Notes: generated from the sequence alone by a model not told the origin. A stretch of DNA of 64,000 bases from Rhizobium rosettiformans W3 (GCF_004912135.1 NZ_STGU01000001.1:372001-436000); one strand, 5' to 3'; positions 53,496 through 63,930 are shown, numbered from the stretch's first letter. Translations and numbers: made by a program.

Positions 53496-55910
53496 TCAGT
53501 TCAGATAGGACTGGGCGAGGATGTCGGAGAGTTTCTCCAATTCCCGCTCCAGGTTGGTGTAGACATCGGCATTCATGGCTTCCGGCGTCATGACCGCAAG
53601 GCCCGAATGCAGGCGCATTGCCTCGCGGAAAAGGCTCGACATCTGCCCGTTCACCATGGCGTTCGGCAGCTGCTCCACCTCGATCCGGATCTCGTTCAGC
53701 TGGAAGAGGATCGAGCGCGGGTTGAGCGGGTCGAGCGCCAGCAGATCGGTAACAGTGAGCCGCGCCGTAGACACGTTGTAGCGCCTGCGGTGGGTCATGA
53801 CGTTGTCGCCGATCTCGAGCAGCATATCGAGGCCGCCATCGGGTGCGTCGGGTCCGGTCATGTGGCCGAGCAGGCGGGTCATGTGCAGTCCGCGTTCCAG
53901 AAGGCGGCCGATGGTCAGGAAGCGCCAGCCGGTGAAGCGATACATGTTTTCATGCACGAGACCGGCAAAGCCCGCGAGCTTGCGCAGCAGGATCGTCATG
54001 GCGTGCGCCGCATCATCGCCCGGCTTCACCTTCTCGTGGAAGCGCTTGGCCGTCTTCGACAGATCGGTCAGCGCCAGCCAGCCATCCGGCGAGAACCGGT
54101 CGCGGATGTTGCTCGCCGAATAGACCGCACTGTCGATATTGCGCAGCAGGCTTTCCGGCACGCCGGACTTGGTGTCGACGTCGATGTTGGAGAGATATTC
54201 GCTGACGAAGGCCAGCAGCGGCTGCTCCGGGTTGGCGCTCTCGGCATAACGGGCGTGCCAGGCGCGCAGGATGCGCAACACGCCTTCGGCGCGCTCGATG
54301 TAGCGGCCGAGCCAGAAGAGGTTGTCCGCCGCGCGGCTCGGCAAGCTGCCGGGCATGTTGCGGGTAAAGGTCTCTTCCGCCGGCAGAAGCGAGGTGCGGT
54401 CGACAGGCTTGTCGGAGACGATCCAGACATCGGCCGCACTGCCGCCTGCCTGCATGGCGATGGCGGAGACGTCCGAACCACTGCCGATCCGGGCGAAGCC
54501 GCCGGGCATGATCTGCCAGCCATCTTTCGTGCGGGCAGCAAAGACGCGCAGCGACATCGGGCGCGGCGTCAGCTTGCCGTCGATCATGGCCGGCGTGGTC
54601 GAGAGTGTCACCACTTCCTGGCCGACGAGGTTGCCCGCTTCGGCTTCCAGCCATTCGGCCGTGGTGCGACCTTGCGGGTCCTTGTAGCGGGACCCCATGA
54701 CGGACCGGCCACTGTCGTCGAAGAAGGGAAGGCGGGAGAAGGCCGAGCCGATGACCATGCGGTCGAGATGGGCGGCGACGTGCTCTCGTTCTGCCTTCTG
54801 GCCACACCACCAGGTGGCGATCGAGGGCAGCTTCAGCTCTTCGCCGAGCAGGTGACGCGAGAGCGTCGGCATAAAGGCAAGCAACGCGCGGGTCTCAAGG
54901 ATCCCGGAGCCGAGTGCATTGACGAAGGTGACAGAACCGTTGCGCAGCGCCTGCACCATGCCGGGCGTGCCGATATAGGAGTTCTGATCGAGTTCCAGCG
55001 GATCGGCGAAGGCGGCATCGAGGCGGCGCCAGAGGACGCTCACGGGCTTCAGGCCGGCCACGGTCCGGACCATGACGCGGCCGTTGACGATGGTCAGGTC
55101 CTCGCCCTCGAGCAGCATGATGCCGAGATAGCGGGCGATATAGGCGTGTTCGAAATAGGTCTCGTTGGCGGGGCCTGGCGACAGCACTGCGATGCGCTCG
55201 TCGCTGCTGCGGGTGCGCGCCTGCAGCGCCTTGCGGAAGGCGCCGAAGAAGGAAGCGAGCCGGTGGACATGCGTCTCGGAATAGATGTCGGAAAAGGCAC
55301 GCGCGGTGGCGACCCGGTTTTCGAGCGCAAAGCCTGCACCCGAGGGCGCCTGGGTGCGGTCGGCCAGAACCCACCAATTGCCGTCGGGGCCTCGACCGAT
55401 TTCGAAGGAACAGAAATGCAGGTAGTGGCCGCCGGCGGGCTTGATGCCGACGAGAGGGCGGAGGAATTCGGGGTTGGACGCAATCAGCTGCGGCGGCAGA
55501 AAGCCTTCCTGTACCAGCCGGTTTTCCGAATAGATGTCGGCAACGACTGCTTCCAGCAGGTTGGCGCGCTGCACGAGCCCCTCGGCCAGCACCTGCCATT
55601 CGGCATCGGAGATCAGCACTGGAATGTGGGAGAAGGGCCAGGCCCGTTCGCTCGAGCCGCCAGCACCGTAAGCGCGGTAGAAGACGCCGGCATCCCGCAG
55701 ATAGCGATCCGCACGGGCGAAGCGTTCATGCAGATCCTGTTCGGGCATGGTGTCGATGGCGGACACAAGGGCCTGCCACACGGGCCGGACGTTGCCGTGT
55801 GTGTCGATCATTTCGTCGGCAGCGCCCGCCAAGGCGCGATAGCCGGCCGTGCGGGCCTCGCTTATCGGCGCGTCTGGCGGGGGAAGTTCCGCTGCCGTCT
55901 TCTGTGCCAT
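53496..55910 (-). CDS. Circularly permuted ATP-grasp fused to an Alpha-E domain
   Basis: An 804-residue fusion. About residues 65-460 form the circularly permuted ATP-grasp ligase (CP_ATPgrasp), with GGHYLHFCSFEIGRGPDG, LGIMLLEGEDL and NALGSGILETRALLAF as conserved strands and nucleotide contacts. About 485-800 form the Alpha-E domain, helical, with DNLFWLGRYIERAEGVLRILRAWHARY as its first helix. ATP-grasp enzymes couple a carboxylate to an amine through an acyl-phosphate; the helical Alpha-E part has no known reaction. The start is the ATG at 55910, preceded by AAGGTAT; the TTG at 55913 is the longer alternative. It follows the DUF2126 gene with a three-base gap. Confidence 0.9.
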   Translation of the reverse strand: MAQKTAAELPPPDAPISEARTAGYRALAGAADEMIDTHGNVRPVWQALVSAIDTMPEQDLHERFARADRYLRDAGVFYRAYGAGGSSERAWPFSHIPVLISDAEWQVLAEGLVQRANLLEAVVADIYSENRLVQEGFLPPQLIASNPEFLRPLVGIKPAGGHYLHFCSFEIGRGPDGNWWVLADRTQAPSGAGFALENRVATARAFSDIYSETHVHRLASFFGAFRKALQARTRSSDERIAVLSPGPANETYFEHAYIARYLGIMLLEGEDLTIVNGRVMVRTVAGLKPVSVLWRRLDAAFADPLELDQNSYIGTPGMVQALRNGSVTFVNALGSGILETRALLAFMPTLSRHLLGEELKLPSIATWWCGQKAEREHVAAHLDRMVIGSAFSRLPFFDDSGRSVMGSRYKDPQGRTTAEWLEAEAGNLVGQEVVTLSTTPAMIDGKLTPRPMSLRVFAARTKDGWQIMPGGFARIGSGSDVSAIAMQAGGSAADVWIVSDKPVDRTSLLPAEETFTRNMPGSLPSRAADNLFWLGRYIERAEGVLRILRAWHARYAESANPEQPLLAFVSEYLSNIDVDTKSGVPESLLRNIDSAVYSASNIRDRFSPDGWLALTDLSKTAKRFHEKVKPGDDAAHAMTILLRKLAGFAGLVHENMYRFTGWRFLTIGRLLERGLHMTRLLGHMTGPDAPDGGLDMLLEIGDNVMTHRRRYNVSTARLTVTDLLALDPLNPRSILFQLNEIRIEVEQLPNAMVNGQMSSLFREAMRLHSGLAVMTPEAMNADVYTNLERELEKLSDILAQSYLN

Positions 55911-55913
55911 CAA

Positions 55914-58900
55914 TCAGATACCTTGCGGTCGTCTCAGGTCCAAAGTGTGCGGGAACTCGGGCGACACGGTCTCGGGCCAAAGAGGATAGGAGCCGGCTGT
56001 ATGGCCCCAAGGCTCGAAACGTGCAAGCCGACGGGCTTCCGCTTCATTCCCATTCACAGGGAAAGTATCGTAGTTGCGGCCGCCGGGATGGGCGACGTGA
56101 TAGACGCAGCCCCCGATCGATCGGCCAGACCATGTATCATAGATATCGAATGTTAGCGGTGTGTTGACAGGTAGCACCGGATGCAGGCCCGATGCAGGCT
56201 GCCAGGCCTTGTAGCGGACGCCGGCCACGGCCACGCCATTCACATCGGTCTTGCGCAGTGGCACCGCGCGTCCGTTGCAGGCGACCGTGAAGCGCTCCGG
56301 ATTGGCCGTCTCCAGCTTCACCTGCAGGCGCTCGACGGAGGAATCGACATACCGCACCGTGCCGCCGATCGCGCCTTGCTCACCCATGACATGCCAGGGC
56401 TCCAACGCACCGCGCAGTTCGAGCCTGGATGCCTCGTATTCGACCTCGCCGAAGAAGGGGAAGCGGAACTCGAGCTGGGCCGCGAACCATTCCGGTTTGA
56501 AGTCGAAACCGTTCTGGCGGAGATCCGCCAGCACTTCGAGAAAGTCCTGCCAGATGTAATGCGGCAGCATGAAACGGTCATGCAGGCTCGTGCCCCAGCG
56601 GACGAAGCTGCCGCTGATCGGGTTTTTCCAGAAGCGAGCGATCAGCGCGCGGATCAGGAGCTGTTGAGCGAGGGACATGCGCGCATTCGGCGGCATTTCG
56701 AAGCCGCGGAATTCAACGAGGCCAAGGCGTCCGGTCGGGCCATCGGGCGAGAAGAGCTTGTCGATGCAGATTTCCGAGCGATGGGTGTTGCCGGTGACGT
56801 CGACGAGCAGGTTGCGGAACAGGCGGTCGACCAGCCAGGGCAGGGGCGGTGCCAAGCCCTCGTTCGGCAGGGGGATCTGAGCGAGCGCGATTTCGAGCTC
56901 GTAGAGCGAATCGTGGCGCGCTTCATCGATGCGCGGTGCCTGGCTGGTTGGGCCGATGAAGAGGCCGGAGAACAGATAGGACAGCGAGGGGTGGCGCTGC
57001 CAGTGCAGGACCAGGCTTTTCAGGAGATCCGGCCGGCGGAGGAAAGGACTGTCGTTTGGGGTCGCGCCGCCGACGACGACATGGTTGCCGCCGCCTGTGC
57101 CGCAATGACGGCCGTCGATCATGAACTTGTCGGCGCCGAGGCGGCAGAGGCGTGCTTCCTCGTAGATCGCGGTGGTGGTGGCGACGCAATCCTCCCAGTC
57201 ATAAGCTGGGTGGATGTTGACCTCGATGACGCCCGGGTCCGGAGCGACGCGGATGACATTCAGCCGCTCGTCATGCGGCGGTGTGTAGCCTTCGATATGG
57301 ACCGGCAGATTGAGCGCGGCAGCCGCGCGTTCGGCCGAGGCGATCAGGTCGAGATAGTCTTCGAGTGCCGCCGTCGGCGGCATGAAGATGCAAAGACGAC
57401 CGTCGCGGACTTCCACCGAAATTGCCGTGCGGACGCGTCCGCCGATCTCCTCATAGGACTGGCCGAGCAGCTGCTGCTGGGCAATGTCCGCCTGGAAGGA
57501 GTGCTCCGGCATGACCCGGCCCTTCTCCGTGGTGAAGTCGGGCAGCGGGGGCTTCTCGACTGTCGGATCGACCGGATTGATATAAGGGTACCAGGACGGG
57601 GCGATGTAGGGCAGGGAATTCAAGGGGAGACGGAAGCCGACGGGGCTGTCGCCGGGCACGAGATAGAGCCGGCCGCGCCGTGTGCTCCAGCGTTCCGACA
57701 CCCAGGTCCGGCCCGACACACGGGACTGCCAGGCCTGCACGGGCAGGACATAGCCGGCCGGGGTGGTCAGCCCGTTGGAGAAGACCTTGGCAATGCGGCT
57801 GCGCTCTTCCGGGTCCTTGAGCTTCGAGTTCGAGGGGTCGACGTTCTCCGGCAGGTTCGCTTCCTTGACGATCCATTCGGCGGGATCCTCATAGGCCGGC
57901 ATGACGTTTTCGGTGGCAATGTCGAGCTCGGTCGCGATCGCCTGCAGGAGGCGCGCGGCGTCCTCATGGCTGACTTTGTGGTCGCGGCTTTCCACCGCGA
58001 TTAGATCCGGATTGTTCCACACCGGCTTGTTGTCCCGGCGCCAGTAGAGCGAGAAGGTCCAGCGGGGCAGACTTTCGCCGGGATACCACTTACCCTGGCC
58101 GTAATGCAGGAAGCCGCCGGGGGCAAAGCGTTCGCGCAGGCGGCGGATCAACTGATCGGCCTTGTCGCGCTTGGTCGGGCCGACGGCTGCCGTGTTCCAT
58201 TCGTCCGACTGGAAGTCATCGATGGAGACGAAGGTTGGTTCGCCGCCCATGGTGAGCCTGATGTCGCGGGCCTGCAGCTCGGCATCGACCTGGTGGCCGA
58301 GGCGGTTAAGCTCATCCCAGCTGTCATCGGAAAAGGGTTTTGTGATGCGCGGGTGCTCGGCGACGCGCTTGACCTGCATGTCGAAGGCGAATTCGGTGTT
58401 GGCCTCTCCGAAGTAACCACCGGAGATCGGCGCGGCGTTCCGGTAATGCGGGGTCGCGGCCAGCGGAATGTGGCTTTCGCCGGTCAGCAGGCCCGAGGTC
58501 GGGTCGAGGCCGATCCAGCCGGCGCCGGGGATATAGACTTCCGCCCAGGCATGCAGGTCGGTGAAGTCGACTTCGGTGCCGGAAGGCCCGTCGAGTGCCT
58601 TCAGGTCCGGGGTGAGCTGGATCAGGTAACCGGAGACGAAGCGGGCGGCAAAGCCCAGGTGACGCAGGATCTGGACGAGCAGCCAGCTCGAATCACGGCA
58701 GGAACCACGGGCGGAGGTCAGTGTCTCCTGCGGCGTCTGGACGCCCGGCTCCATGCGGATGACGTAGCCGATCTCCTGCTGCAGGCGGGCGTTGAGACCG
58801 ACGACCATGTCGACCGTTCCCTGGCCGGGTGTCTTGTCGATCGTCTTGACGAAGGCTTCAAGCGCCGGGTCAGCCGGCTCGGGCGTCATGTAGATCTTCA

Positions 58901-59240
58901 GGTCTTCGCGGATATCGGCCGGATAGTCGAAGGGCCATTTGACCGCCTCCTCTTCGGTGAAGAAGTCGAAGGGGTTGTAGACGGTCATGTCCGCGACGAG
59001 ATCGACCTCGATCTTGAATTCGCTGACCGGGTCGGGAAACACGAAGCGGGCGAGATAGTTGCCGTAAGGGTCCTGCTGCAGATTGACGAAGTGGTTCTCG
59101 GGCGTGACCTTCAGCGAGTGCGAGATCACCTTCGTGCGCGAGTGAGGAGCGGGCTTCAGCCGGATGATCTGGGGCCCGAGGCGGACCGGGTTGTCGTATT
59201 TGTAATGCGTGAGGTGATAGATGCTTGCCTTGATCGACAT
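55914..59240 (-). CDS. Transglutaminase-DUF2126 two-domain protein
   Basis: A 1108-residue protein. The N-terminal transglutaminase core has C181 in [15 protein letters not shown]230 in [10 protein letters not shown] and D246 in IGLDPTSG. From about residue 300 it continues into DUF2126, which includes [32 protein letters not shown] and [21 protein letters not shown]2126 has been grouped with glutamine-synthetase-like/amidoligase-type proteins in comparative studies. It heads the operon; the other two genes follow with 0-4-base gaps. The substrate, and whether it is a peptide bond maker, cutter or both, is unknown. Confidence 0.9.
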   Translation of the reverse strand: MSIKASIYHLTHYKYDNPVRLGPQIIRLKPAPHSRTKVISHSLKVTPENHFVNLQQDPYGNYLARFVFPDPVSEFKIEVDLVADMTVYNPFDFFTEEEAVKWPFDYPADIREDLKIYMTPEPADPALEAFVKTIDKTPGQGTVDMVVGLNARLQQEIGYVIRMEPGVQTPQETLTSARGSCRDSSWLLVQILRHLGFAARFVSGYLIQLTPDLKALDGPSGTEVDFTDLHAWAEVYIPGAGWIGLDPTSGLLTGESHIPLAATPHYRNAAPISGGYFGEANTEFAFDMQVKRVAEHPRITKPFSDDSWDELNRLGHQVDAELQARDIRLTMGGEPTFVSIDDFQSDEWNTAAVGPTKRDKADQLIRRLRERFAPGGFLHYGQGKWYPGESLPRWTFSLYWRRDNKPVWNNPDLIAVESRDHKVSHEDAARLLQAIATELDIATENVMPAYEDPAEWIVKEANLPENVDPSNSKLKDPEERSRIAKVFSNGLTTPAGYVLPVQAWQSRVSGRTWVSERWSTRRGRLYLVPGDSPVGFRLPLNSLPYIAPSWYPYINPVDPTVEKPPLPDFTTEKGRVMPEHSFQADIAQQQLLGQSYEEIGGRVRTAISVEVRDGRLCIFMPPTAALEDYLDLIASAERAAAALNLPVHIEGYTPPHDERLNVIRVAPDPGVIEVNIHPAYDWEDCVATTTAIYEEARLCRLGADKFMIDGRHCGTGGGNHVVVGGATPNDSPFLRRPDLLKSLVLHWQRHPSLSYLFSGLFIGPTSQAPRIDEARHDSLYELEIALAQIPLPNEGLAPPLPWLVDRLFRNLLVDVTGNTHRSEICIDKLFSPDGPTGRLGLVEFRGFEMPPNARMSLAQQLLIRALIARFWKNPISGSFVRWGTSLHDRFMLPHYIWQDFLEVLADLRQNGFDFKPEWFAAQLEFRFPFFGEVEYEASRLELRGALEPWHVMGEQGAIGGTVRYVDSSVERLQVKLETANPERFTVACNGRAVPLRKTDVNGVAVAGVRYKAWQPASGLHPVLPVNTPLTFDIYDTWSGRSIGGCVYHVAHPGGRNYDTFPVNGNEAEARRLARFEPWGHTAGSYPLWPETVSPEFPHTLDLRRPQGI

Positions 59241-59319
59241 TCGTTACCGCTTCGCTGTTCGCCCCTGCCGTTTTTTCCGGCTTGCATCGATCTTGTGCAA
59301 TGCAGCGCCATAAAGCAAG

Positions 59320-59348
59320 CGGCCCGGACGGTGGAAGCCGCCGGGCCG
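59320..59348 (-). terminator. Hairpin after the mannose-1-phosphate guanylyltransferase gene
   Basis: CGGCCCGG (59320-59327) pairs with CCGGGCCG (59341-59348), with an inner CGG/CCG stem; 25 bases beyond the manC stop on the minus strand. The U-tract (CTTGCTTTA) is weak. Confidence 0.6.
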
Positions 59349-59373
59349 TGGAACATGCGGTGGATGAGAGGTC

Positions 59374-60801
59374 TCAGCTACGGCCGAATTCGTCGACGAG
59401 GCGAATGATGTCGTCTTCGCCGAGATAGGAGCCGGTCTGTACCTCGATCACCTCGAGGCGGATCTTGCCTGGGTTGGCGAGACGATGGACCGAACCCTGC
59501 GGGATGTAGATCGACTGGTTTTCATGCAGAACGGTCACCTTGTCGTCGATCGTGACCTCGGCCGTTCCCTTGACGCAGACCCAGTGCTCGGCGCGGTGGT
59601 GATGCTTCTGCAGCGAGAGCTTCTTTTCCGGATGGACGAAGAGACGCTTCACCTGGAAACGATCGCCGTTGAGGATCGATGTGTAGCCGCCCCAGGGACG
59701 CAGCGCCGTCGGATGGTTTTCGGTGAGGTGGCTGGTCTTCTTGTCGGCCGCCAGCATCTTGACGAGGTTGCCGACGTCCTGGCTGCGATCGAGGCGGCCG
59801 ACATAAACGGCATCTTCCGATGCGATGACTGCGACGCCTTCCATGCCCTGAACGGCGAGATGGGCGTTGCGCGACATGACCAGCGAATTGGTGGTGTCGG
59901 AGACGGTGGCATTGCCGTTGACGACATTGCCGTTCTCATCGCCACCGGCGAGCTTCCAGATCGCATCCCAGCTGCCAAGATCCGACCAGGTGATGGAGGC
60001 GGGAACGACGGCGGCATTCTCCGTCTTCTCCATCACGGCATAGTCGATCGAGATGCTCGGGCTTTCTGCAAAGCTCTCGGCATCGAGGCGGGTGAAGTCG
60101 AGGTCGGTCTTGGCGTTCTCGATGGATTTTTCGACGGCTGCGAGCACTTCTGGCGCAAGGGCTTCGAGCTCCGCGATCATTTGGCCGGCGGAGAAGACGA
60201 ACATGCCGGAGTTCCAAGCATAATTGCCTTTCGCCAGCATCTGCTCGGCAACATCCGCATTGGGCTTCTCGACGAAGCGCGACACCTGATGCACGCCGTC
60301 GACAAGCTCCTTGCCGATCTCGATATAGCCATAGCCCGTCGCGGGCTCGGTCGGCGTGATGCCGAAGGTGACGATCTTGCCGTCCTGAGCGGCCTTCGCG
60401 GCCTTTTCAACGCAGGAGCGATAGGTCGCATCCACCGTGATCTCATGATCGGAAGGCAGGATCTGGATCAGCGTATCGCGGCCATGGCGCTCTGCGACGA
60501 GGAGTGCGGCGGCGGCGACGGCGGCGGCCGTGTTGCGCGCTTCCGGCTCCAGCACGATGCCGTCGAGGGTCACGCCCAATTCTCGGGCCTGTTCGGCCAC
60601 AAGGAAGCGGAAATCCTCGTTGGTCACGACAACAGGAGCATCGTATAGCGCTTCGTCGGAGACGCGGGCCAAAGTCTTCTGCAGCAGCGTTTCCTCGCCG
60701 AGGAAGCGGATGAACTGCTTGGCAGCGGCGGCGCGCGACAGCGGCCAGAGCCTTGTTCCCTTGCCGCCGGCCATGATGACCGGCACGATCTTGATGCTCA
60801 T
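59374..60801 (-). CDS. manC: Mannose-1-phosphate guanylyltransferase/mannose-6-phosphate isomerase
   Basis: A 475-residue bifunctional enzyme for GDP-mannose supply to exopolysaccharide and lipopolysaccharide. The N-terminal nucleotidyltransferase has MAGGKGTRLWPLSR and the substrate motif FVEKPN; the C-terminal cupin has FQVKRLFVHPEKKLSLQKHHHRAEHW, the isomerase metal site. The start at 60801 gives the family N-terminus MSIKIVPVIMAGG; an upstream extension is not conserved in character. It is divergent from the FAH-family hydrolase with a 249-base gap. Confidence 0.94.
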   Translation of the reverse strand: MSIKIVPVIMAGGKGTRLWPLSRAAAAKQFIRFLGEETLLQKTLARVSDEALYDAPVVVTNEDFRFLVAEQARELGVTLDGIVLEPEARNTAAAVAAAALLVAERHGRDTLIQILPSDHEITVDATYRSCVEKAAKAAQDGKIVTFGITPTEPATGYGYIEIGKELVDGVHQVSRFVEKPNADVAEQMLAKGNYAWNSGMFVFSAGQMIAELEALAPEVLAAVEKSIENAKTDLDFTRLDAESFAESPSISIDYAVMEKTENAAVVPASITWSDLGSWDAIWKLAGGDENGNVVNGNATVSDTTNSLVMSRNAHLAVQGMEGVAVIASEDAVYVGRLDRSQDVGNLVKMLAADKKTSHLTENHPTALRPWGGYTSILNGDRFQVKRLFVHPEKKLSLQKHHHRAEHWVCVKGTAEVTIDDKVTVLHENQSIYIPQGSVHRLANPGKIRLEVIEVQTGSYLGEDDIIRLVDEFGRS

Positions 60802-61050
60802 GTTTTCTTGCCTTTCGATGTCTTGCCGGGGCGTTTCCGTCCCGGCTGATGTCGGAGCGACGGATGTGTCGCATGCGCAATTGAACGCAGGTGCGGCGGT
60901 TTTGTTACATGTTTGGGGCGATGTTCCAACCCCGCTCGGCGTGTCGGTCATCATAATCAGAGAGGATGCATAACGTCCCCGCGGCGGTTATGGTGCCACA
61001 GTCGCAGCAGCCGGCTGCGTTGTTCGCTGTCCATTCAAAGAGAGTGTGCC

Positions 61051-61752
61051 TTGTCCGCATCCCGTCCGCTGTTTTCCGTTCCCTCCGCACCGCTCATCCC
61101 AATCGTGGGCGCCGAGGAAGGCTTTCCGATCCATCGCATCTTCTGTGTCGGCCGCAATTATGCGGCGCATGCGGCCGAACTCGGCAACACCGTTGACCGG
61201 GTCGCGCCGTTCTACTTCACCAAGCCGCCGACCGGCCTCGTGCTCGACGGCGGCTCGATCGCCTATCCGCCTGGCACGGAGGATTATCACCATGAGATCG
61301 AACTCGTGATCGCCATTGGTGCGCCTGCCTTCAAGGTGTCAGTTGATGACGCGATGAAGGCCGTGTTCGGCTATGCCGTGGGGCTCGACATGACGCGGCG
61401 CGACCTGCAGAACGCGATGAAGGAGAAGCAGCGGCCTTGGGATATCGCCAAGGCCTTCGAGGAGTCGGCCGTGATCGGACCGATCACGCCCGCCGCCGAT
61501 TTCGCTCCTGCCGAGCAGCGCATTTCGCTCAGGGTCAATGACGCCCTGCGCCAGGAAGGGCATCTCAACGAAATGGTCTGGTCGGTGCCCGAGATGATCA
61601 GTCATCTCTCGCGCTATTACCACCTCACGCCGGGCGATCTCATCTATACCGGCACGCCCTCCGGCGTCGGTGCTCTTCAGCCAGGCGATCGGCTTGTGGG
61701 GGCCGTGGACGGCCTTTCCCCGATCACCGTCACGATCGGCCCGGCGGGCTGA
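61051..61752 (+). CDS. Fumarylacetoacetate hydrolase family protein
   Basis: A 233-residue enzyme of the FAH/MhpD/HpcE group. FCVGRNYAAHAAELGN is the N-terminal segment, E and D metal ligands occur in DYHHEIELVIAIG and VGLDMTRRDLQ, and GDLIYTGTPSGVGALQPGD is the signature near the end. Likely activities are acylpyruvate hydrolysis or oxaloacetate decarboxylation. No ATG is available; the TTG at 61051 with AAAGAGAG eight bases upstream is the best start. It precedes the Cys-cluster protein by one base. Confidence 0.88.
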   Translation: MSASRPLFSVPSAPLIPIVGAEEGFPIHRIFCVGRNYAAHAAELGNTVDRVAPFYFTKPPTGLVLDGGSIAYPPGTEDYHHEIELVIAIGAPAFKVSVDDAMKAVFGYAVGLDMTRRDLQNAMKEKQRPWDIAKAFEESAVIGPITPAADFAPAEQRISLRVNDALRQEGHLNEMVWSVPEMISHLSRYYHLTPGDLIYTGTPSGVGALQPGDRLVGAVDGLSPITVTIGPAG

Positions 61753-61753
61753 G

Positions 61754-62185
61754 ATGGTCTTCACGGGCCCGGATATGGTCGAGGGCCCGGCGCTGGTGCC
61801 GGGCCGCGACTGCGGCAGCTGTTCGCTCTGCTGCATCCTTCCCGACATCGCGGAATTCGATAAACCGGCCAACCAGCCCTGCCGCCACTGCCAGCCCGGC
61901 GGCCGATGCGACGCATATGATGTGAGGCCGGCCACCTGTCGCGACTTTTTCTGCCTCTGGCGCACGGACTCGACGCTCGGGGAGGAATGGGATCCGCGGG
62001 TGAGCCGGATGATGCTCTATGCGCAGGGGGCGCAGCTCACGGTGCTGGTCGAGCCAGAGGCGGCCGCGATCTGGCGGGATGCGCCCTATCATGGCTGGCT
62101 AGAGCAGAAGGCACGGTCTCTCAAGCCGGCGGGCGGTTATGTGGTGGTCTATGCGGGGGAGGATGTGGCGGTGGTGAAGGGGTAG
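61754..62185 (+). CDS. YkgJ-family cysteine-cluster protein
   Basis: A 143-residue protein with a zinc- or iron-chelating cysteine cluster: CGSCSLCC (C21 to C28 region), CRHCQPGGRC and PATCRDFFC. This is the pattern of the UPF0153/YkgJ family, whose function is not established. The start at 61754 removes an upstream extension antisense-like in composition. It follows the FAH-family gene by one base, so the two are coupled. The tail ends in VVKG. Confidence 0.82.
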   Translation: MVFTGPDMVEGPALVPGRDCGSCSLCCILPDIAEFDKPANQPCRHCQPGGRCDAYDVRPATCRDFFCLWRTDSTLGEEWDPRVSRMMLYAQGAQLTVLVEPEAAAIWRDAPYHGWLEQKARSLKPAGGYVVVYAGEDVAVVKG

Positions 62186-62234
62186 GAGGCTTCCTGATTC
62201 GCCCCTTTGTCAGGGTCGAAACCGTAAAACTCAA

Positions 62235-62262
62235 AAGGGCTTGCCGTTTCCGGCAAGCCCTT
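62235..62262 (-). terminator. Terminator of tRNA-Val
   Basis: Perfect 12-bp stem: AAGGGCTTGCCG (62235-62246), loop TTTC, CGGCAAGCCCTT (62251-62262). Read on the minus strand it is followed by TTGAGTTTT after two more T. It begins 13 bases beyond the tRNA 3' end. Confidence 0.85.
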
Positions 62263-62275
62263 GAAAGAATTCGAA

Positions 62276-62350
<75 letters not shown>

Positions 62351-62363
62351 ATCCGATGGCGGC

Positions 62364-62393
62364 TTAAGACCACAAAACCGCTTCGCCCGTCAA
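62364..62393 (-). promoter_or_regulatory. Promoter of tRNA-Val
   Basis: On the minus strand TTGACG (62393-62388) is followed after 18 bases by TCTTAA (62369-62364), placing the start of transcription a few bases before the tRNA 5' end at 62350. Confidence 0.55.
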
Positions 62394-62444
62394 TAGGCAT
62401 TTTGCAGTTTTATGAAGAGATTTTTTCGATCTCCTCGGAAGCCC

Positions 62445-62807
62445 TTATGCCGCAAGGAGTTTGTTCACTTCGTCGACGAGATCGCGAAGGTGGAAAGGCT
62501 TGGAGAGGACCTTGGCATCCTTCGGAGCCTTCGAATCGGCGTTCAGAGCGACGGCGGCAAAGCCGGTGATGAACATGACCTTCAGGTCCGGATCGAGTTC
62601 GGTGGCGCGGCGCGCCAGCTCGATGCCGTCCATCTCGGGCATCACGATGTCGGTCAGGAGAAGGGAGAAGGGCTCTTCCCGCAGGCGGTCATAGGCTGAG
62701 GCGCCGTTGTCGAAGGAGGAGACTTTGTACCCCGCCTTTTCCAGCGCCTTCACCAGGAACCGGCGCATGTCGTTGTCATCTTCGGCGAGAAGGATTTTCT
62801 GAGTCAT
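62445..62807 (-). CDS. cpdR: CpdR single-domain response regulator
   Basis: A 120-residue receiver domain without output domain. The acidic pocket is D10/D11, the phospho-acceptor is D53 in LLTDIVMPEMDG, and K in VLSKPF is the conserved lysine; T/S at FITGF completes the switch. In Caulobacter and Sinorhizobium, unphosphorylated CpdR directs ClpXP to degrade CtrA and other cell-cycle proteins. The length and sequence fit CpdR. It is divergent from the N-formylglutamate amidohydrolase, a common rhizobial arrangement. Confidence 0.92.
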   Translation of the reverse strand: MTQKILLAEDDNDMRRFLVKALEKAGYKVSSFDNGASAYDRLREEPFSLLLTDIVMPEMDGIELARRATELDPDLKVMFITGFAAVALNADSKAPKDAKVLSKPFHLRDLVDEVNKLLAA

Positions 62808-63005
62808 TTAGGGACCGCTGTACTCGATTGCATAGGGAGGCTCGCAGCCGCTCACTTTAGGGTTGGCTCAGTAAAGAACCGGTGAACAACGAAAAAGTGA
62901 GCCTGCTCCGCCATTTCCGGGAGTATGGACTTTGCAGCGGTCGACTGGCAACATGGCGAACACAACAAGTTTGTGACTTGGTAAAGAAGAGGCCCTGGGA
63001 AGCGG

Positions 63006-63881
63006 ATGACCAACGAAATCGAGCTGTTCGAGGTTCGAGAGCCCGCGATCCAGACCATTCCATTCGTCTATAACTCTCCGCATAGCGGTCGTCGTTATCC
63101 CTCGACCTTCCTCGATGAATCGCGACTCGACGAGATTTCGATTCGCCGTTCGGAAGATCACTATGTCGACGAGTTGTTTTCGGCGGCGCCTCGTTTCGGC
63201 GCGCCTCTGCTTGTTGCGCATTTCCCGCGCGCCTATGTCGATGTGAACCGTGAGCCCTACGAGCTCGACCCGCGGATGTTCTCCGATCCGCTGCCGCCTT
63301 ATGCCAACAGCAATTCGGCGCGTGTGGCTGGCGGGCTCGGTACCATCCCGCGCATCGTTGCCGAGAACATGGAGATCTACGAGCGGCGCATGCCGCTCAC
63401 CGTCGCGATGGAGCGGATCGAGAGCTGCTACAAGCCGTATCACGCCTGCCTGCGCAGACTGATTGCCCGGACCCATGCAATGTTCGGCTTTGGCGTTCTG
63501 ATCGACTGCCATTCCATGCCGGGCAATATCCGAGTCGCCGGCAGCGGTCTGAAACCCGATTTCATCGTCGGTGACCGCTATGGTACCAGCGCCTCGGCCG
63601 AACTGAGCCAGGCGGCTCTGCAATTCCTGGAAGATCTCGGCTTCACGGCCGTGCGCAACAAGCCCTATGCGGGCGGTTTCATCACCGAGCACTACGGCCG
63701 CCCGGCACGTGGGCTCCACGCGCTGCAGATCGAGGTCAACCGCTCGATCTATATCGACGAGACGACGCTCGAAAAACGCTCCGATTTCGATGTTCTGGCC
63801 GGTTCTCTGGCTGTCTTCATGGAGCAGATGGCAGAATTCGTCGCCGATTATGCCGGCGACCGAGCGCTCGCCGCCGAGTAA
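63006..63881 (+). CDS. N-formylglutamate amidohydrolase family protein
   Basis: A 291-residue zinc hydrolase of the HutG-like family. YNSPHSGRRYP carries the N-terminal catalytic/metal residues, GVLIDCHSMPGN the second metal motif and PYAGGFITEHYGRPARGLHALQIEVNRSIY the substrate-binding region. It cleaves N-formylglutamate, or a similar N-acyl amino acid or arylamide, to the amino acid and formate. The remainder of the hut pathway is not adjacent. The start at 63006 follows GGGAAGCG. It is divergent from cpdR. Confidence 0.9.
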   Translation: MTNEIELFEVREPAIQTIPFVYNSPHSGRRYPSTFLDESRLDEISIRRSEDHYVDELFSAAPRFGAPLLVAHFPRAYVDVNREPYELDPRMFSDPLPPYANSNSARVAGGLGTIPRIVAENMEIYERRMPLTVAMERIESCYKPYHACLRRLIARTHAMFGFGVLIDCHSMPGNIRVAGSGLKPDFIVGDRYGTSASAELSQAALQFLEDLGFTAVRNKPYAGGFITEHYGRPARGLHALQIEVNRSIYIDETTLEKRSDFDVLAGSLAVFMEQMAEFVADYAGDRALAAE

Positions 63882-63930
63882 CAGCTTCCACTAGATCCCC
63901 GAAGAAAGCCCCCGATGCCTCGCGTCGGGC

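Noticed and set aside
53607-56156. Antisense open frame of about 849 codons across the ATP-grasp/Alpha-E gene.
   Set aside because: High GC at third codon positions leaves the opposite frame open. The real gene has recognisable domains and operon spacing.
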